From positions 1-34,216 of the forward strand of contig JAQUHG010000005.1 of the NCBI GenBank assembly GCA_028683735.1: a stretch of DNA of 34,216 nt, written 5' to 3'. This DNA is from Tolumonas sp. Lineage in GTDB: Bacteria; Pseudomonadota; Gammaproteobacteria; Enterobacterales; Aeromonadaceae. Positions 16,528 through 27,702 of this stretch are shown here, in pieces. Within the stretch, counting starts at the first letter, position 1. The number at the start of each line of letters is the position of its first letter. The notes under the pieces were generated by a model. That model was not told the origin of the DNA. It made no database searches and saw only the letters and a list, made by a program, of their open reading frames with translations. Both the position numbers and the translations under genes were made by a program.

Positions 16528-17586
16528 ATGCCACCAGTTCCAGCTAACCCTGCTGTCAGTGAAATGACGCCTGAACAAAAACAGCTCATTGAAAAAATGT
16601 CTGGAATGGAAATGGCGGCGGTATTAATGCTTAGTCTCAGCGAAGATGATGCCGCGCAGATATTCCGGCATTTAGAACCTAAACAGGTACAACGCTTAGG
16701 GATGTCGATGGCCTCGATGAAAGATTTTGGTCAGGATCGTGTCACGGCAGTACATCGCCAATTTATTGATGATATTCAGAAATTTTCTAATATCGGTATT
16801 GGCAGTGAAGACTTTGTGCGTAAAGCTTTGGTGGCGGCACTGGGTGAAGATAAAGCCGGTAATCTGGTTGAACAGATCATCATGGGCTCTGGTGCCCGCG
16901 GTCTGGATTCGCTCAAATGGATGGATGCCCGTCAGGTGGCCAGCATCATTCAGAATGAACATCCACAGATCCAGACAATCGTACTGTCATATTTGGACCC
17001 AGAACAATCAGCCGAGATTTTAGGTCAGTTCCCGGAAGCGGTACGTCTTGATCTGGTGATGCGTATTGCGAATCTGGAAGAAGTTCAGCCTGCTGCGTTG
17101 CAGGAACTGAACGACATCATGGAAAAACAATTTGCCGGTTCGGCGGGTGCGCAATCTGCGAAAATGGGCGGCCTGAAAGCGGCGGCCAGCATCATGAATT
17201 ACCTCGATACCAACATTGAAGGTCAGTTGATGGATGCGATCCGTGAATCGGATGAAGAGATGAGTCAGCAGATCCAGGATCTGATGTTCGTCTTCGAGAA
17301 CCTGATCGATGTCGATGATCGAGCCATTCAGAGTATTCTGCGTGAAGTGCCAGGTGATCAGCTGCAGAAAGCACTGAAAGGTGCCGATGACCAGCTGAAA
17401 GATAAGATCCTGAAAAATATGTCAAAACGTGCTGCGGAAATGTTGCAGGAAGATTTATCCTCCATGGGGCCAATTCGTGTCAGCGATGTAGAAGCGGCGC
17501 AGAAAGAGATCCTGTCTGTTGCCCGTCGCTTAGCGGATGCTGGTGAGATCATGCTGGGTGCCGGTGGTGGTGAAGATTTCTTATAG
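16528..17586 (+). CDS. fliG: Flagellar motor switch protein FliG
   Basis: FliG (352 residues) is the rotor protein that touches FliF, FliM and the stator. The N-terminal domain binds FliF. The middle domain carries the EHPQ motif in IIQNEHPQIQTIVLSYL. The C-terminal domain carries the torque helix region DLMFVFENLIDVDDRAIQSI, with the charged residues that interact with the stator. The start is supported by AAGGA at about 16515-16519. The N-terminus is some 20 residues longer than in E. coli (331 residues) and rich in proline, as in some Vibrio-type FliG proteins. Confidence 0.96.
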   Translation: MPPVPANPAVSEMTPEQKQLIEKMSGMEMAAVLMLSLSEDDAAQIFRHLEPKQVQRLGMSMASMKDFGQDRVTAVHRQFIDDIQKFSNIGIGSEDFVRKALVAALGEDKAGNLVEQIIMGSGARGLDSLKWMDARQVASIIQNEHPQIQTIVLSYLDPEQSAEILGQFPEAVRLDLVMRIANLEEVQPAALQELNDIMEKQFAGSAGAQSAKMGGLKAAASIMNYLDTNIEGQLMDAIRESDEEMSQQIQDLMFVFENLIDVDDRAIQSILREVPGDQLQKALKGADDQLKDKILKNMSKRAAEMLQEDLSSMGPIRVSDVEAAQKEILSVARRLADAGEIMLGAGGGEDFL

Positions 17587-17595
17587 TGAGAAGAT

Positions 17596-18399
17596 ATGGA
17601 ACCGTTGGACAAAACATACATCCCGGCCGAGCAGGCTAAAGATGCCGACAAATGGGAATGGCCCGATGTTGATGAGCCTGAACAGCCGCTCAAAGGTTCC
17701 AATGCATTAGGTTATGCGCCAGATTGGTATCGAGAAGAAAGTTTACCGACTGAATCGAGTGATGTGGCGGAAGAAGAGCCGCAACCACTGACACTTGAAG
17801 AAATCGAATCTATTCGTCAGGCCGCCTATGAAGATGGGTTTGCCGAAGGTAAAGAAGCCGGTTTTCAGGCGGGCTATGCTGACGGTATGACGCAAGGTGA
17901 AACGGCTGGTCATACAGAAGGGCTGGATAAAGGGCGTGAAGAAGGATTAACTCTCGGCCGTGAATGGGTCGAAGAACGTGCACAAAAATGGCAGGATTTA
18001 CTTGATAAGCTGGCACATCCTTTAGCTCAGGTCGATAAGATGGTTGAGCAGCAATTAGTTTGGATGTCGATGCAACTGGCTAAAGCACTGATCAAGACCG
18101 ATGTGCATCTGGCTCCGGATCTGATCCTGAATAGTTTGAAAGAGGGTCTGAAACAATTACCAGCGGCCGAAGAGGGGATTTCTATTGAAATGCACCCTGA
18201 CGATCTGGAGATGATCAAAGAAATTTATGGCGAAGAAGAATGCCAGAAACGTAACTGGCAGTTACATGCAGAGCCTAGTCTGCAACGCGGTGATCTGTTG
18301 CTGTCCAGCTCAACTTCCAGTGTGGATCTGTTTTTAGAAAAACGCATTGAACAATTATTCCGTCAATTCCTGCGTCAAAATGTGGATAAAACGTCGTGA
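17596..18399 (+). CDS. fliH: Flagellar export ATPase regulator FliH
   Basis: FliH (267 residues) is the peripheral-stalk-like protein that holds the ATPase FliI at the export gate and C ring. The N-terminal third is acidic and tryptophan-containing. The centre has glycine-spaced repeats typical of FliH ([20 protein letters not shown], then more GxxxG units, about 82-125), which form packed helices. The C-terminal domain (about 130-267) binds FliI. GAGAAG precedes the ATG. The stop overlaps the fliI GTG start by 4 bases, which couples expression of the two partners. Confidence 0.92.
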   Translation: MEPLDKTYIPAEQAKDADKWEWPDVDEPEQPLKGSNALGYAPDWYREESLPTESSDVAEEEPQPLTLEEIESIRQAAYEDGFAEGKEAGFQAGYADGMTQGETAGHTEGLDKGREEGLTLGREWVEERAQKWQDLLDKLAHPLAQVDKMVEQQLVWMSMQLAKALIKTDVHLAPDLILNSLKEGLKQLPAAEEGISIEMHPDDLEMIKEIYGEEECQKRNWQLHAEPSLQRGDLLLSSSTSSVDLFLEKRIEQLFRQFLRQNVDKTS

Positions 18400-19733
18400 C
18401 GCTGCTTAAACGTCTACAGCAATATCAAACTGATGGCTTGAGTGGTCGAATTGCTGTTGCTGGCAAATTGACTCGTGTCGTTGGTTTGACCCTCGAGGCA
18501 ATCGGGTGTCGGGCTGCGGTCGGTTCGCTGTGTCATATTGAAACTCAAGATGGTGTATTGGAAGCGGAAGTGGTTGGTTTCTCCGGCGAGAAGCTATTTT
18601 TGATGCCCAGCGAGCAACTCAAAGGTGTTATTCCTGGCGCCAAAGTTACACCACTCAGTGAAGAACACGGTGTGCCTGTCGGCATGGCGTTGCTGGGACG
18701 CGTCATCGATGGGGTGGGTACACCACTGGATGGCCTCGGTGATATCCTAACTGCTGATACTGCACGTTATACCACCATCCGTTTGAACCCATTAGCGCGT
18801 CGGGCGATCACGCAACCGATGGATGTTGGTGTGCGCGCGATCAATGCAATGCTGACGGTGGGGCAAGGTCAACGTATGGGCTTATTTGCCGGCTCGGGGG
18901 TGGGTAAATCGGTCTTGCTGGGAATGATGACGCGAGGCACTACCGCCGATGTAGTTGTGGTTGGCCTGATTGGTGAACGTGGTCGAGAAGTAAAAGAGTT
19001 TATTGAAGAGATTCTGGGTGAAGAAGGGCGAGAACGAGCTGTAGTTGTTGCGGCCCCGGCCGATGCATCGCCGCTGATGCGACTCAAAGGCTGTGAAACG
19101 GCGCTGACGATAGCAGAATATTTTCGTGATCAGGGCTTAAACGTTTTGCTGCTGATGGATTCACTAACCCGTTACGCACAAGCGCAGCGTGAAATTGCAC
19201 TGGCGATCGGTGAACCGCCGGCAACGAAGGGTTATCCGCCGTCAGTATTTGCTAAATTACCCGCCTTGGTTGAACGTGCCGGGAATGGTGGTGATGGGCA
19301 AGGCTCGATCACGGCATTTTTCACTGTGTTAACCGAAGGTGATGATTTACAAGACCCGATTGCCGATGCTTCTCGTGCGATCCTTGATGGTCATATCGTG
19401 TTATCACGAGAACTGGCCGATGGTGGTCATTACCCGGCCATTGACGTTGAAAAATCAATCAGCCGTGTTATGCCGATGGTGACATCGGAAGAGCATATGC
19501 TGATGGCTCGCACACTGAAGCAGTATTATTCGTTATATCAACAAAACCGTGATCTCATCACCATTGGTGCCTATCAGAAAGGGGCTGATCCCCGAATCGA
19601 CCAAGCTATTGCTATTCGTCCTGTGTTGGAGCAGTTCTTGCAACAGCGCATGAAAGAAGTTGTACCGTATGACCAATGTCTGGAAGGGTTACGTAATGTA
19701 GCGATGACATTGGTTAATGGTCAGCGCCGCTAA
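18396..19733 (+). CDS. fliI: Flagellum-specific export ATPase FliI
   Basis: FliI (445 residues) is the F1-beta-like hexameric ATPase that unloads chaperones and substrates at the export gate. Walker A is [15 protein letters not shown] (Lys171). Family signatures [33 protein letters not shown] (Walker B) and [20 protein letters not shown] follow. The start is GTG at 18396 within the fliH stop (GTGA). This start gives an N-terminus somewhat shorter than E. coli FliI (457). fliJ follows after 32 bases. Confidence 0.96.
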   Translation: MTLLKRLQQYQTDGLSGRIAVAGKLTRVVGLTLEAIGCRAAVGSLCHIETQDGVLEAEVVGFSGEKLFLMPSEQLKGVIPGAKVTPLSEEHGVPVGMALLGRVIDGVGTPLDGLGDILTADTARYTTIRLNPLARRAITQPMDVGVRAINAMLTVGQGQRMGLFAGSGVGKSVLLGMMTRGTTADVVVVGLIGERGREVKEFIEEILGEEGRERAVVVAAPADASPLMRLKGCETALTIAEYFRDQGLNVLLLMDSLTRYAQAQREIALAIGEPPATKGYPPSVFAKLPALVERAGNGGDGQGSITAFFTVLTEGDDLQDPIADASRAILDGHIVLSRELADGGHYPAIDVEKSISRVMPMVTSEEHMLMARTLKQYYSLYQQNRDLITIGAYQKGADPRIDQAIAIRPVLEQFLQQRMKEVVPYDQCLEGLRNVAMTLVNGQRR

Positions 19734-19765
19734 TAGCGTGATAGCAGTGCCAAATGGGGTAATGT

Positions 19766-20212
19766 ATGAGTAAAGCATTGGAATTATTGACGTCTCGTTT
19801 ATTAGAAGCTGAAGATCGTGCCGCCAAAATGTTGGCGCTGGCTCAGCGTGAACAAGCGAATTTTCAACGTCAACTCGACGCGCTGAATGAATACCGCCAA
19901 ATTTACTCGTCACAGATGACCGACAAAGCTGCTGTCGGTTTGGAATCCAGCCATTTTAATCATTACCACTCTTTTATCGGAAAATTGGATCATGCTTCGG
20001 TTCAGCAGCAGAAAGGTTTTCAGCAGGCTAAACAGCAGTCCGAGCAAAAACGGGAAGAGTGGCTTGCGTTGCAACAACGGCGAAAAGCGATAGAAATGTT
20101 GCTGGAACGTAAAGCGGAAAAAGAAGCCTTAAAACAGCTGAAACAAGAGCAGAAGTTGTTGGATGAGTTTTCCACATTCCGTTTTTTTCATCGCCAAGAT
20201 TCAGCATCTTAA
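19766..20212 (+). CDS. fliJ: Flagellar export chaperone/stalk protein FliJ
   Basis: FliJ (148 residues) is a long antiparallel coiled coil that inserts into the FliI ring like F1-gamma and contacts FlhA. The sequence is almost entirely charged heptad-like helix (EDRAAKMLALAQREQANFQR to EALKQLKQEQKLLDEFSTFR), with no catalytic motifs. Assignment rests on this pattern, the size and its place after fliI; sequence conservation in this family is low. A hairpin begins one base after its stop codon. Confidence 0.9.
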   Translation: MSKALELLTSRLLEAEDRAAKMLALAQREQANFQRQLDALNEYRQIYSSQMTDKAAVGLESSHFNHYHSFIGKLDHASVQQQKGFQQAKQQSEQKREEWLALQQRRKAIEMLLERKAEKEALKQLKQEQKLLDEFSTFRFFHRQDSAS

Positions 20213-20236
20213 TTACAGGCCCATAATGGCCTGTAA
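20213..20236 (+). repeat. Perfect 9-bp hairpin immediately after fliJ
   Basis: TTACAGGCC (20213-20221), loop CATAAT, GGCCTGTAA (20228-20236). It starts right after the fliJ stop. The next bases are CTTGCTAG, not a T-run, so a conventional terminator is doubtful; an RNA-processing or stability element fits as well. Confidence 0.65.
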
Positions 20237-20271
20237 CTTGCTAGAAACGTGTTATTACGTTCATCAGTGTC

Positions 20272-20307
20272 ATCTCTTTGCCGCGACTAACAGCCATTCA
20301 AAGAGAT
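20272..20307 (+). repeat. 9-bp inverted repeat in the fliK leader
   Basis: ATCTCTTTG (20272-20280) is the exact reverse complement of CAAAGAGAT (20299-20307), with an 18-base loop. It ends just before the AGGAG that precedes fliK, so folding could influence ribosome access or serve as a protein target. Confidence 0.6.
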
Positions 20308-20326
20308 TTAAGGCAGGAGTAATAGC

Positions 20327-22198
<1,872 letters not shown>

Positions 22199-22255
22199 AG
22201 GTCTCGCTAAGCCAATTAAGATGATGTAAGTATTAGTTAAAACCAAAGGTGTCAA

Positions 22256-22786
22256 ATGGCTAATGATAATGAACAAGAATTAGAAATTAAGCCTAAGGGC
22301 AGTAAAAAGAAACTGATTATTATCATTCTGGCTGCAGTATTGCTATTAGGTGGCGGCGGTGGAGCTGCGTGGTTTTTTCTTTTTTCTGGTGGTGATAAAG
22401 CTCACGGTGAACAGAAAGACGGAGAGGCTAACTCTGATAAAACGCCTGAACAATTGGCGGCTGAAAAAGAAGCTTTTTATGTGGGCTTACCTCGGGCATT
22501 TATTTTTAATGCCCACGGTAACACACGTGATCGATTGGTACAGATCAAAGTCAAACTTCTGGTTCGTGGTCCGGAAAATGAAGCATTAGCCAAACAGCAT
22601 TCTCCTTTAGTGGAAGGCACTCTATTAAAAGTATTCAGTGCAGCCACCGTTGAGCAGTTAACCACTGTAGAAGGCAAAGCGAAGTTGCGTAAGGATGCTG
22701 AAGACGAAGTCACGAAAACACTAAAGGAATTAACCGGTAAGCCAGTTGTCGAGCAGATCCTGTTTATCGGGTTTGTAATGCAGTAA
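22256..22786 (+). CDS. fliL: Flagellar basal body-associated protein FliL
   Basis: FliL (176 residues) is a single-pass inner-membrane protein that surrounds the stator and supports torque under load. A short basic cytoplasmic N-terminus (KPKGSKKK) is followed by a TM segment at about 19-42 (KLIIIILAAVLLLGGG) and a periplasmic stomatin-like domain (about 75-176) ending ILFIGFVMQ. AAAGG precedes the ATG. It begins the fliLMNOPQR run, 57 bases after fliK with no promoter I can identify. Confidence 0.94.
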   Translation: MANDNEQELEIKPKGSKKKLIIIILAAVLLLGGGGGAAWFFLFSGGDKAHGEQKDGEANSDKTPEQLAAEKEAFYVGLPRAFIFNAHGNTRDRLVQIKVKLLVRGPENEALAKQHSPLVEGTLLKVFSAATVEQLTTVEGKAKLRKDAEDEVTKTLKELTGKPVVEQILFIGFVMQ

Positions 22787-22810
22787 CAATGAAATTATCA
22801 CAGGTGCGGT

Positions 22811-23878
22811 ATGAGTGATTTATTATCACAAGACGAAATTGATGCTCTACTTCATGGCGTAGATGACGTCGAAGAAGAGGTTGTGTCGTCATCAGCCCCG
22901 GAAGGGGTGATGAGTTTCGATTTCTCATCTCAGGATCGCATCGTTCGTGGGCGTATGCCTACGCTTGAATTGGTCAACGAACGTTTCGCCCGTCATATGC
23001 GTATCAGTCTGTTTAATATGATGCGCAGAACAGCGGAAGTATCCATCAATGGCGTACAAATGCTGAAGTTTGGCGAATATGTCCATTCTTTGTTTGTTCC
23101 GACCAGCTTGAACATGGTTCGTTTCCGCCCGCTGAAAGGAACCGCACTGATCACGATGGAAGCCCGTTTGGTTTTCATTTTGGTAGAAAACTTCTTTGGT
23201 GGTGATGGGCGTTATCACGCAAAAATTGAAGGCCGTGAATTTACGCCGACCGAGCGCCGGATCATTCAAATGCTGCTGAAACTGGTGTTTGAAGATTACA
23301 AAGAGGCTTGGGCGCCAGTTATGGATGTTGGGTTTGAATATCTTGATTCTGAAGTAAACCCAGCAATGGCTAATATTGTCAGCCCGACAGAAGTGATTGT
23401 GGTGAGTTCTTTCCACATTGAACTGGATGGCGGCGGCGGTGATTTTCACGTTGCAATGCCATACTCTATGTTAGAACCGATCCGTGAATTACTGGATGCG
23501 GGCGTACAAAGTGATAAAGGCGATACCGATCTTCGTTGGAGCAAAGCACTCCGAGATGAGGTCATGGACGTATCTGTCGGGTTAAAAGCCAAGCTATTAG
23601 AAATTGATTTGCCTTTGCGCAAATTGATGGAGCTAAAAGCAGGCGATATCATTCCAGTTGAAATGCCTGAAAGTCTGATGGTGTACGTTGAAGGTTTACC
23701 TACGTTCCGGGCTAAAATGGGCCGCAGTAAAAAGAATAATGTGGCATTAAAAATCACCGAGAAAATTAAACGCCCAGAAACGGTGAAAGGTGAAATGACG
23801 CAGGTTACCCGACACGGTATGCGTATTGATGGCCTGGCTGAACTTGAAGAATTAGAACGTATTATTGAGGATGACTGA
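22811..23878 (+). CDS. fliM: Flagellar motor switch protein FliM
   Basis: FliM (355 residues) is the C-ring protein that binds phosphorylated CheY and reverses rotation. The N-terminal CheY-P-binding peptide LLSQDEIDALLHGV is present (about residues 4-17). The middle CheC/CheX-like domain includes FGGDGRYHAKIEGREFTPTE with the conserved GGXG FliG-contact loop. The C-terminal SpoA domain (about 260-345) pairs with FliN. Its stop overlaps the fliN ATG by one base. CheY and CheZ in this window are its direct regulators. Confidence 0.97.
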   Translation: MSDLLSQDEIDALLHGVDDVEEEVVSSSAPEGVMSFDFSSQDRIVRGRMPTLELVNERFARHMRISLFNMMRRTAEVSINGVQMLKFGEYVHSLFVPTSLNMVRFRPLKGTALITMEARLVFILVENFFGGDGRYHAKIEGREFTPTERRIIQMLLKLVFEDYKEAWAPVMDVGFEYLDSEVNPAMANIVSPTEVIVVSSFHIELDGGGGDFHVAMPYSMLEPIRELLDAGVQSDKGDTDLRWSKALRDEVMDVSVGLKAKLLEIDLPLRKLMELKAGDIIPVEMPESLMVYVEGLPTFRAKMGRSKKNNVALKITEKIKRPETVKGEMTQVTRHGMRIDGLAELEELERIIEDD

Positions 23879-24264
23879 TGAGTAGCGAAGAAGATTTGAT
23901 GGCCGATGCTTGGGCTGCAGCACTGGAAGAGCAAGTTAAGAGCGAAGCCCGACCTGCAACATTAGATGAATTTGATACGGATGCACCTATTACCGCGGAA
24001 GAGCGTCGTAAGCTGGATACGATTCTCGATATTCCCGTGACAATTGCGATGGAAGTGGGGCGCAGCCAAATTAACATCCGTAATTTGTTGCAGCTAAACC
24101 AAGGTTCGGTTGTTGAGCTTGATCGCGTGGCCGGTGAACCGCTGGATGTGCTGGTGAATGGCACTTTGATTGCCCATGGTGAGGTCGTTGTTGTTAACGA
24201 CAAATTCGGGATTCGTCTGACGGATGTTATTAGCCAAACCGAACGCATCAAGAAGCTGAAATGA
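23878..24264 (+). CDS. fliN: Flagellar motor switch protein FliN
   Basis: FliN (128 residues) forms the base of the C ring and docks FliH-FliI. The acidic N-terminus is variable. The C-terminal SpoA domain shows LDTILDIPVTIAMEVGRSQI and NQGSVVELDRVAGEPLDVLV, then GEVVVVNDKFGIRLTDVIS. The ATG overlaps the fliM stop by one base and its own stop overlaps the fliO ATG by four, so the switch and export gate are coupled. Confidence 0.97.
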   Translation: MSSEEDLMADAWAAALEEQVKSEARPATLDEFDTDAPITAEERRKLDTILDIPVTIAMEVGRSQINIRNLLQLNQGSVVELDRVAGEPLDVLVNGTLIAHGEVVVVNDKFGIRLTDVISQTERIKKLK

Positions 24265-24662
24265 AACGTTATTGTCTTTTTTTCGCACTGGCTTCGATGC
24301 CTTTATATGCAGCACCGGAGAGCACAGCTACTGCCGGTCTGGTTCAATGGTTGTTCAGTAGTTTGTTAGTGCTGGGACTTATCGTTGTGCTGGCTTGGGG
24401 GCTGAAAAAAAGCCGTCTGGTTCCACAAATGGGCCGCCCAGATTTTAAAGTATTATTTACACTGCCCGTGGGTTACAAAGAAAAACTGATGGTGGTACAG
24501 GCTGGTGAACAACAATTGTTATTAGGTGTCACTGCGCAACAAATTTCTTTTCTGACCGAAATTAATCCACCATTGTCAGCAAATACGTCAGCCCCTGTAT
24601 TTGCACAACATTTGTCTCGTTGGATGAATAAAGCTACTCCGTCAGAGGATGACAAAGCATGA
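24261..24662 (+). CDS. fliO: Flagellar export gate assembly protein FliO
   Basis: FliO (133 residues) is a small membrane protein that helps assemble the FliP ring of the export gate. The first 19 or so residues look like a signal peptide ([17 protein letters not shown]). One TM helix follows (about 28-47, [17 protein letters not shown]), then a cytoplasmic domain with [20 protein letters not shown]. The family is poorly conserved, so the call depends partly on the position between fliN and fliP, overlapping both by 4 bases. Confidence 0.9.
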   Translation: MKRYCLFFALASMPLYAAPESTATAGLVQWLFSSLLVLGLIVVLAWGLKKSRLVPQMGRPDFKVLFTLPVGYKEKLMVVQAGEQQLLLGVTAQQISFLTEINPPLSANTSAPVFAQHLSRWMNKATPSEDDKA

Positions 24663-25417
24663 GCCACTGGCGTAAATGGCTAGGTTTATTTGTTTGTTTT
24701 TGCCCGGTATTGGCCCACGCTGCCAACACAGGTGGCATGTTACCCGCGCTGACAGTTTCCACTAATGCTCAAGGTGGGCAGGATTACAGCTTAACGCTGC
24801 AAGTTTTGGCGCTGATGACTGCGCTGACGTTCCTGCCATCCATAGTTATCATGATGACCTCGTTTACCCGAATCATCGTTGTGTTATCAATCTTGCGGCA
24901 AGCCATTGGTTTACAGCAAAGCCCATCCAATCAGATCCTGGTAGGGATGGCACTGTTCATGTCTTTTTTCATCATGTCACCGGTATTAGATCGTATTAAT
25001 AACGATGCATTACAACCTTACATGAGCGAACAGATCACCGCGAAAGAAGCGCTGGAAAAAGCTGAAATACCACTAAGACAATTTATGCTCGGTCAAACAC
25101 GGATCAAAGATCTGGATGTTTTTACCGAAATAGCAAATGTAAAAGCCGATAAACCGGAAGACGTACCGTTACGAGTGCTGATTCCAGCGTTTATTACCAG
25201 CGAACTCAAAACCGCATTTCAGATCGGTTTTATGTTGTTTTTACCCTTTTTGGTTATCGATTTGGTTATTGCCAGCGTCTTGATGGCGATGGGTATGATG
25301 ATGCTGTCACCGATGATGATTTCTTTGCCCTTTAAACTGATGTTATTTGTGTTAGTTGATGGCTGGGGGTTGATCATGGGGTCATTGGCTAACAGCTTCG
25401 GGCTTGGGGGTGGCTAA
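24659..25417 (+). CDS. fliP: Flagellar export gate protein FliP
   Basis: FliP (252 residues) forms, with FliQ and FliR, the helical core of the type III export gate. It has a cleavable-looking signal peptide (about 1-21, ending VLAHA). Signature stretches are [20 protein letters not shown] and [20 protein letters not shown], followed by [13 protein letters not shown] near the C-terminus. It overlaps fliO by four bases and fliQ by one. Confidence 0.97.
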   Translation: MSHWRKWLGLFVCFCPVLAHAANTGGMLPALTVSTNAQGGQDYSLTLQVLALMTALTFLPSIVIMMTSFTRIIVVLSILRQAIGLQQSPSNQILVGMALFMSFFIMSPVLDRINNDALQPYMSEQITAKEALEKAEIPLRQFMLGQTRIKDLDVFTEIANVKADKPEDVPLRVLIPAFITSELKTAFQIGFMLFLPFLVIDLVIASVLMAMGMMMLSPMMISLPFKLMLFVLVDGWGLIMGSLANSFGLGGG

Positions 25418-25686
25418 TGACACCTGAAGTCTTCCTGGACGTCTTCCGGCAAGCGCTGGGGCTTATCTGTATTTTGGTCAGTGCAACCATCATTCCAAGC
25501 TTAATTGTTGGTTTGCTGGTGTCTATTTTTCAAGCTGCCACATCAATTAACGAACAAACCTTGAGTTTCTTACCTCGTTTGTTAGTTACGCTGGCTGCGC
25601 TGGCGTTGGGTGGGCATTGGGGATTGCAAATGCTGATGGATTTCATGGTTCAGATGGTGCATGAAATTCCTGAGGTATTAGGATGA
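25417..25686 (+). CDS. fliQ: Flagellar export gate protein FliQ
   Basis: FliQ (89 residues, the usual length) is a two-helix membrane protein; four copies form part of the FliP5Q4R1 gate. The two hydrophobic helices are about 15-40 and 52-75, joined by the conserved QAATSINEQTLSFLPRL. It overlaps both neighbours. Confidence 0.96.
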   Translation: MTPEVFLDVFRQALGLICILVSATIIPSLIVGLLVSIFQAATSINEQTLSFLPRLLVTLAALALGGHWGLQMLMDFMVQMVHEIPEVLG

Positions 25687-26471
25687 ACATCACCAGCACA
25701 CTCTTAATGGAGATGCTGGCAGCGTATATCTGGCCATTTACTCGTTTAGCTTCCATGCTGATGACGATGTTAGTCATTGGTTCTCAGTCTGTACCTATTA
25801 TGGTTCGGATGTTTTACTGCATTGTGCTTACCGCTGTCATTGCCCCTGTGTTACCTAAGATGCCTGCCACCGATCTTTTTTCGATGGGTGGTGTCATGAT
25901 CACGTCACAGCAAGTCTTGATCGGCATAGCAATGGGGTTGATATCTCAAATGCTGGTGCAGGCATTTATTATGGCCGGGCAGGTGATTTCAATGCAGACC
26001 AGTTTGGGGTTTGCCTCAATGGTTGATCCACTGAATGGTGAATCAACACCGGTTATCGGTCAGTTCTATCTGATGTTGGGGACCTTGCTGTTTTTTGCAT
26101 TGGATGGTCACCTGACGATGATTCAGATGATAACGCAGAGTTTTATTACTTTACCGGTTTCAGCGGAAGGGCTAACTATCAGTAGCATGCATGCGATAGT
26201 CGATTTTGTTTCTGTTCTATTCCAAACTGCGCTTTCATTTTCGTTATCGGCAACCATTGCATTATTGTTGATCAACTTTTCTTTTGGGGTGATGACCCGC
26301 GCGGCACCTCAGTTAAACGTATTTAGTATGGGTTTTGCTGTCACTATGATTTGTGGCCTGTTTATCATGTGGGCTTCACTCAGTGGCTTCATGGATCATT
26401 TTGTTCTGCACTGGCAACGAACACAAAATTTAATGTGTGATGTGTTGGCTCTTTCCTGCCGCGAACCATAG
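25683..26471 (+). CDS. fliR: Flagellar export gate protein FliR
   Basis: FliR (262 residues) is the single-copy component of the export gate core and contacts FlhB. It is highly hydrophobic with about six predicted TM segments. It carries GQVISMQTSLGFASMVDP, a family hallmark, and the C-terminal NFSFGVMTRAAPQLNVFSMG. The ATG overlaps the fliQ stop by 4 bases and flhB follows after 12. Confidence 0.96.
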   Translation: MNITSTLLMEMLAAYIWPFTRLASMLMTMLVIGSQSVPIMVRMFYCIVLTAVIAPVLPKMPATDLFSMGGVMITSQQVLIGIAMGLISQMLVQAFIMAGQVISMQTSLGFASMVDPLNGESTPVIGQFYLMLGTLLFFALDGHLTMIQMITQSFITLPVSAEGLTISSMHAIVDFVSVLFQTALSFSLSATIALLLINFSFGVMTRAAPQLNVFSMGFAVTMICGLFIMWASLSGFMDHFVLHWQRTQNLMCDVLALSCREP

Positions 26472-26483
26472 AGAGAAATTGAT

Positions 26484-27620
26484 ATGGCTGATGACGAACA
26501 GGAAAAAACGGAACAACCCACCGGCAAGCGACTGCAACAGGCGAAAGATAAAGGCCAGGTTCCCCGATCCAAAGAGGCGGGGACGGCAACCGTTCTGCTG
26601 GCCGGTATTTTGGGCCTGTTGATGTTACAGACACCACTCAGCGAAGCCGTGATGAATGTTTTTCAGCGTTGCTTCCACTTTGAGCGTAGCGAAGTCTTTG
26701 ATCCGAATACCATGTATAGTCTGATTGGTATCAGTATTAGTGAAGTCTTATGGCCGCTGATCTCGCTGTTTTCTATTGTTATGGTGGCGAGCCTTCTCGG
26801 TAATATTGCGTTAGGCGGTTTTAATTTCAGCGCCGATGCTATGTCACCTAAATTCAATAAACTCAATCCATTCAATGGTATTAAACGCATGATTGGCGTG
26901 ATGGCATTGGTTGAGTTGGTAAAATCCATTGCCAAGGTTGGTTTTGTCGCCTGGATGGCTTATTTGCAAATCATGCATCAATGGCCCGCTTTAATGAAAT
27001 TGAGCCACGAACAATTATCAACCGGAATCGTCGATGCACTGCACATATCGTTAAATGTAGGTATTGGGATCTGCTGTGCGTTATTGCCCGTGGTGCTAAT
27101 CGATGTGCCATTTCAAAAATGGAATCATACGAAACAATTACGCATGACCAAGCAGGAAGTTAAAGACGAATACAAAGATTCTGAAGGTAAACCGGAAGTA
27201 AAAGGCCGCTTACGTCAGATGCAGCGTGAAATGGCTAATCGCCGGATGATGGCCGAAGTACCTAAAGCAGATGTAATCGTCACCAACCCGACTCATTATG
27301 CCGTAGCCTTGAAGTATGATCGGTTTAAACCGGGAGCGGCTCCTGTTGTCGTTGCAAAAGGTACCGATGAGATTGCGATGAAAATCCGTGAAATTGCAGA
27401 TGAGTATAAAATCCCCATTTTGCAATCACCGGCACTGGCACGTGCGATTTACCATACCACCAAACTTGATAAAGAAATTCCTGACGGTCTATTCCAAGCT
27501 GTAGCTTTAGTTTTGGCTTACGTATTTCAGTTACAAGCGTATAAAGCAGGACGTGGCGCTCCACCAAGAGAATTACCCAAAGATAAAGAGATGCCAATCC
27601 CTGATGAGTTGCGTCATTGA
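26484..27620 (+). CDS. flhB: Flagellar export switch protein FlhB
   Basis: FlhB (378 residues) is the substrate-specificity switch of the export gate. The N-terminus is basic with EKTEQPTGKRLQQAKDKGQV. Four TM helices occupy about 30-210. The cytoplasmic domain contains the self-cleaving NPTH (Asn268-His271) in VIVTNPTHYAVALKYD, required for switching once FliK signals that the hook is complete. The C-terminal tail is proline-rich. AGAGAGAAA serves as Shine-Dalgarno. Its stop lies in a small 11-bp direct repeat ahead of the flhA sigma-54 promoter. Confidence 0.97.
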   Translation: MADDEQEKTEQPTGKRLQQAKDKGQVPRSKEAGTATVLLAGILGLLMLQTPLSEAVMNVFQRCFHFERSEVFDPNTMYSLIGISISEVLWPLISLFSIVMVASLLGNIALGGFNFSADAMSPKFNKLNPFNGIKRMIGVMALVELVKSIAKVGFVAWMAYLQIMHQWPALMKLSHEQLSTGIVDALHISLNVGIGICCALLPVVLIDVPFQKWNHTKQLRMTKQEVKDEYKDSEGKPEVKGRLRQMQREMANRRMMAEVPKADVIVTNPTHYAVALKYDRFKPGAAPVVVAKGTDEIAMKIREIADEYKIPILQSPALARAIYHTTKLDKEIPDGLFQAVALVLAYVFQLQAYKAGRGAPPRELPKDKEMPIPDELRH

Positions 27621-27638
27621 CGAGTTCTTGACGTTTTC
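27617..27638 (+). repeat. Two tandem 11-bp imperfect repeats at the flhB stop codon
   Basis: TTGACGAGTTC (27617-27627) and TTGACGTTTTC (27628-27638) match at 9 of 11 positions, and a third TTG follows. The flhB TGA is in the first unit. It is a weaker parallel to the iscU and hscB repeats and could be chance. Confidence 0.55.
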
Positions 27639-27662
27639 TTGCTAAAACATAGATTTATTTCA

Positions 27663-27677
27663 TGGCGCGATATTTGC
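27663..27677 (+). promoter_or_regulatory. Sigma-54 promoter of the flhA operon
   Basis: TGGCGC (27663-27668), GATAT, TTGC (27674-27677) keeps the invariant GG and GC with the correct 10-base spacing. Transcription would begin about 14 bases before the flhA ATG and read flhA-flhF-flhG-fliA. Confidence 0.82.
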
Positions 27678-27702
27678 TTAAAATGGTTTAAGTGTCGGCG
27701 TT

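Noticed and set aside
22925..23449. 174-codon open frame on the - strand inside fliM
   Set aside because: It is a shadow of fliM, whose own frame matches the family along its whole length.
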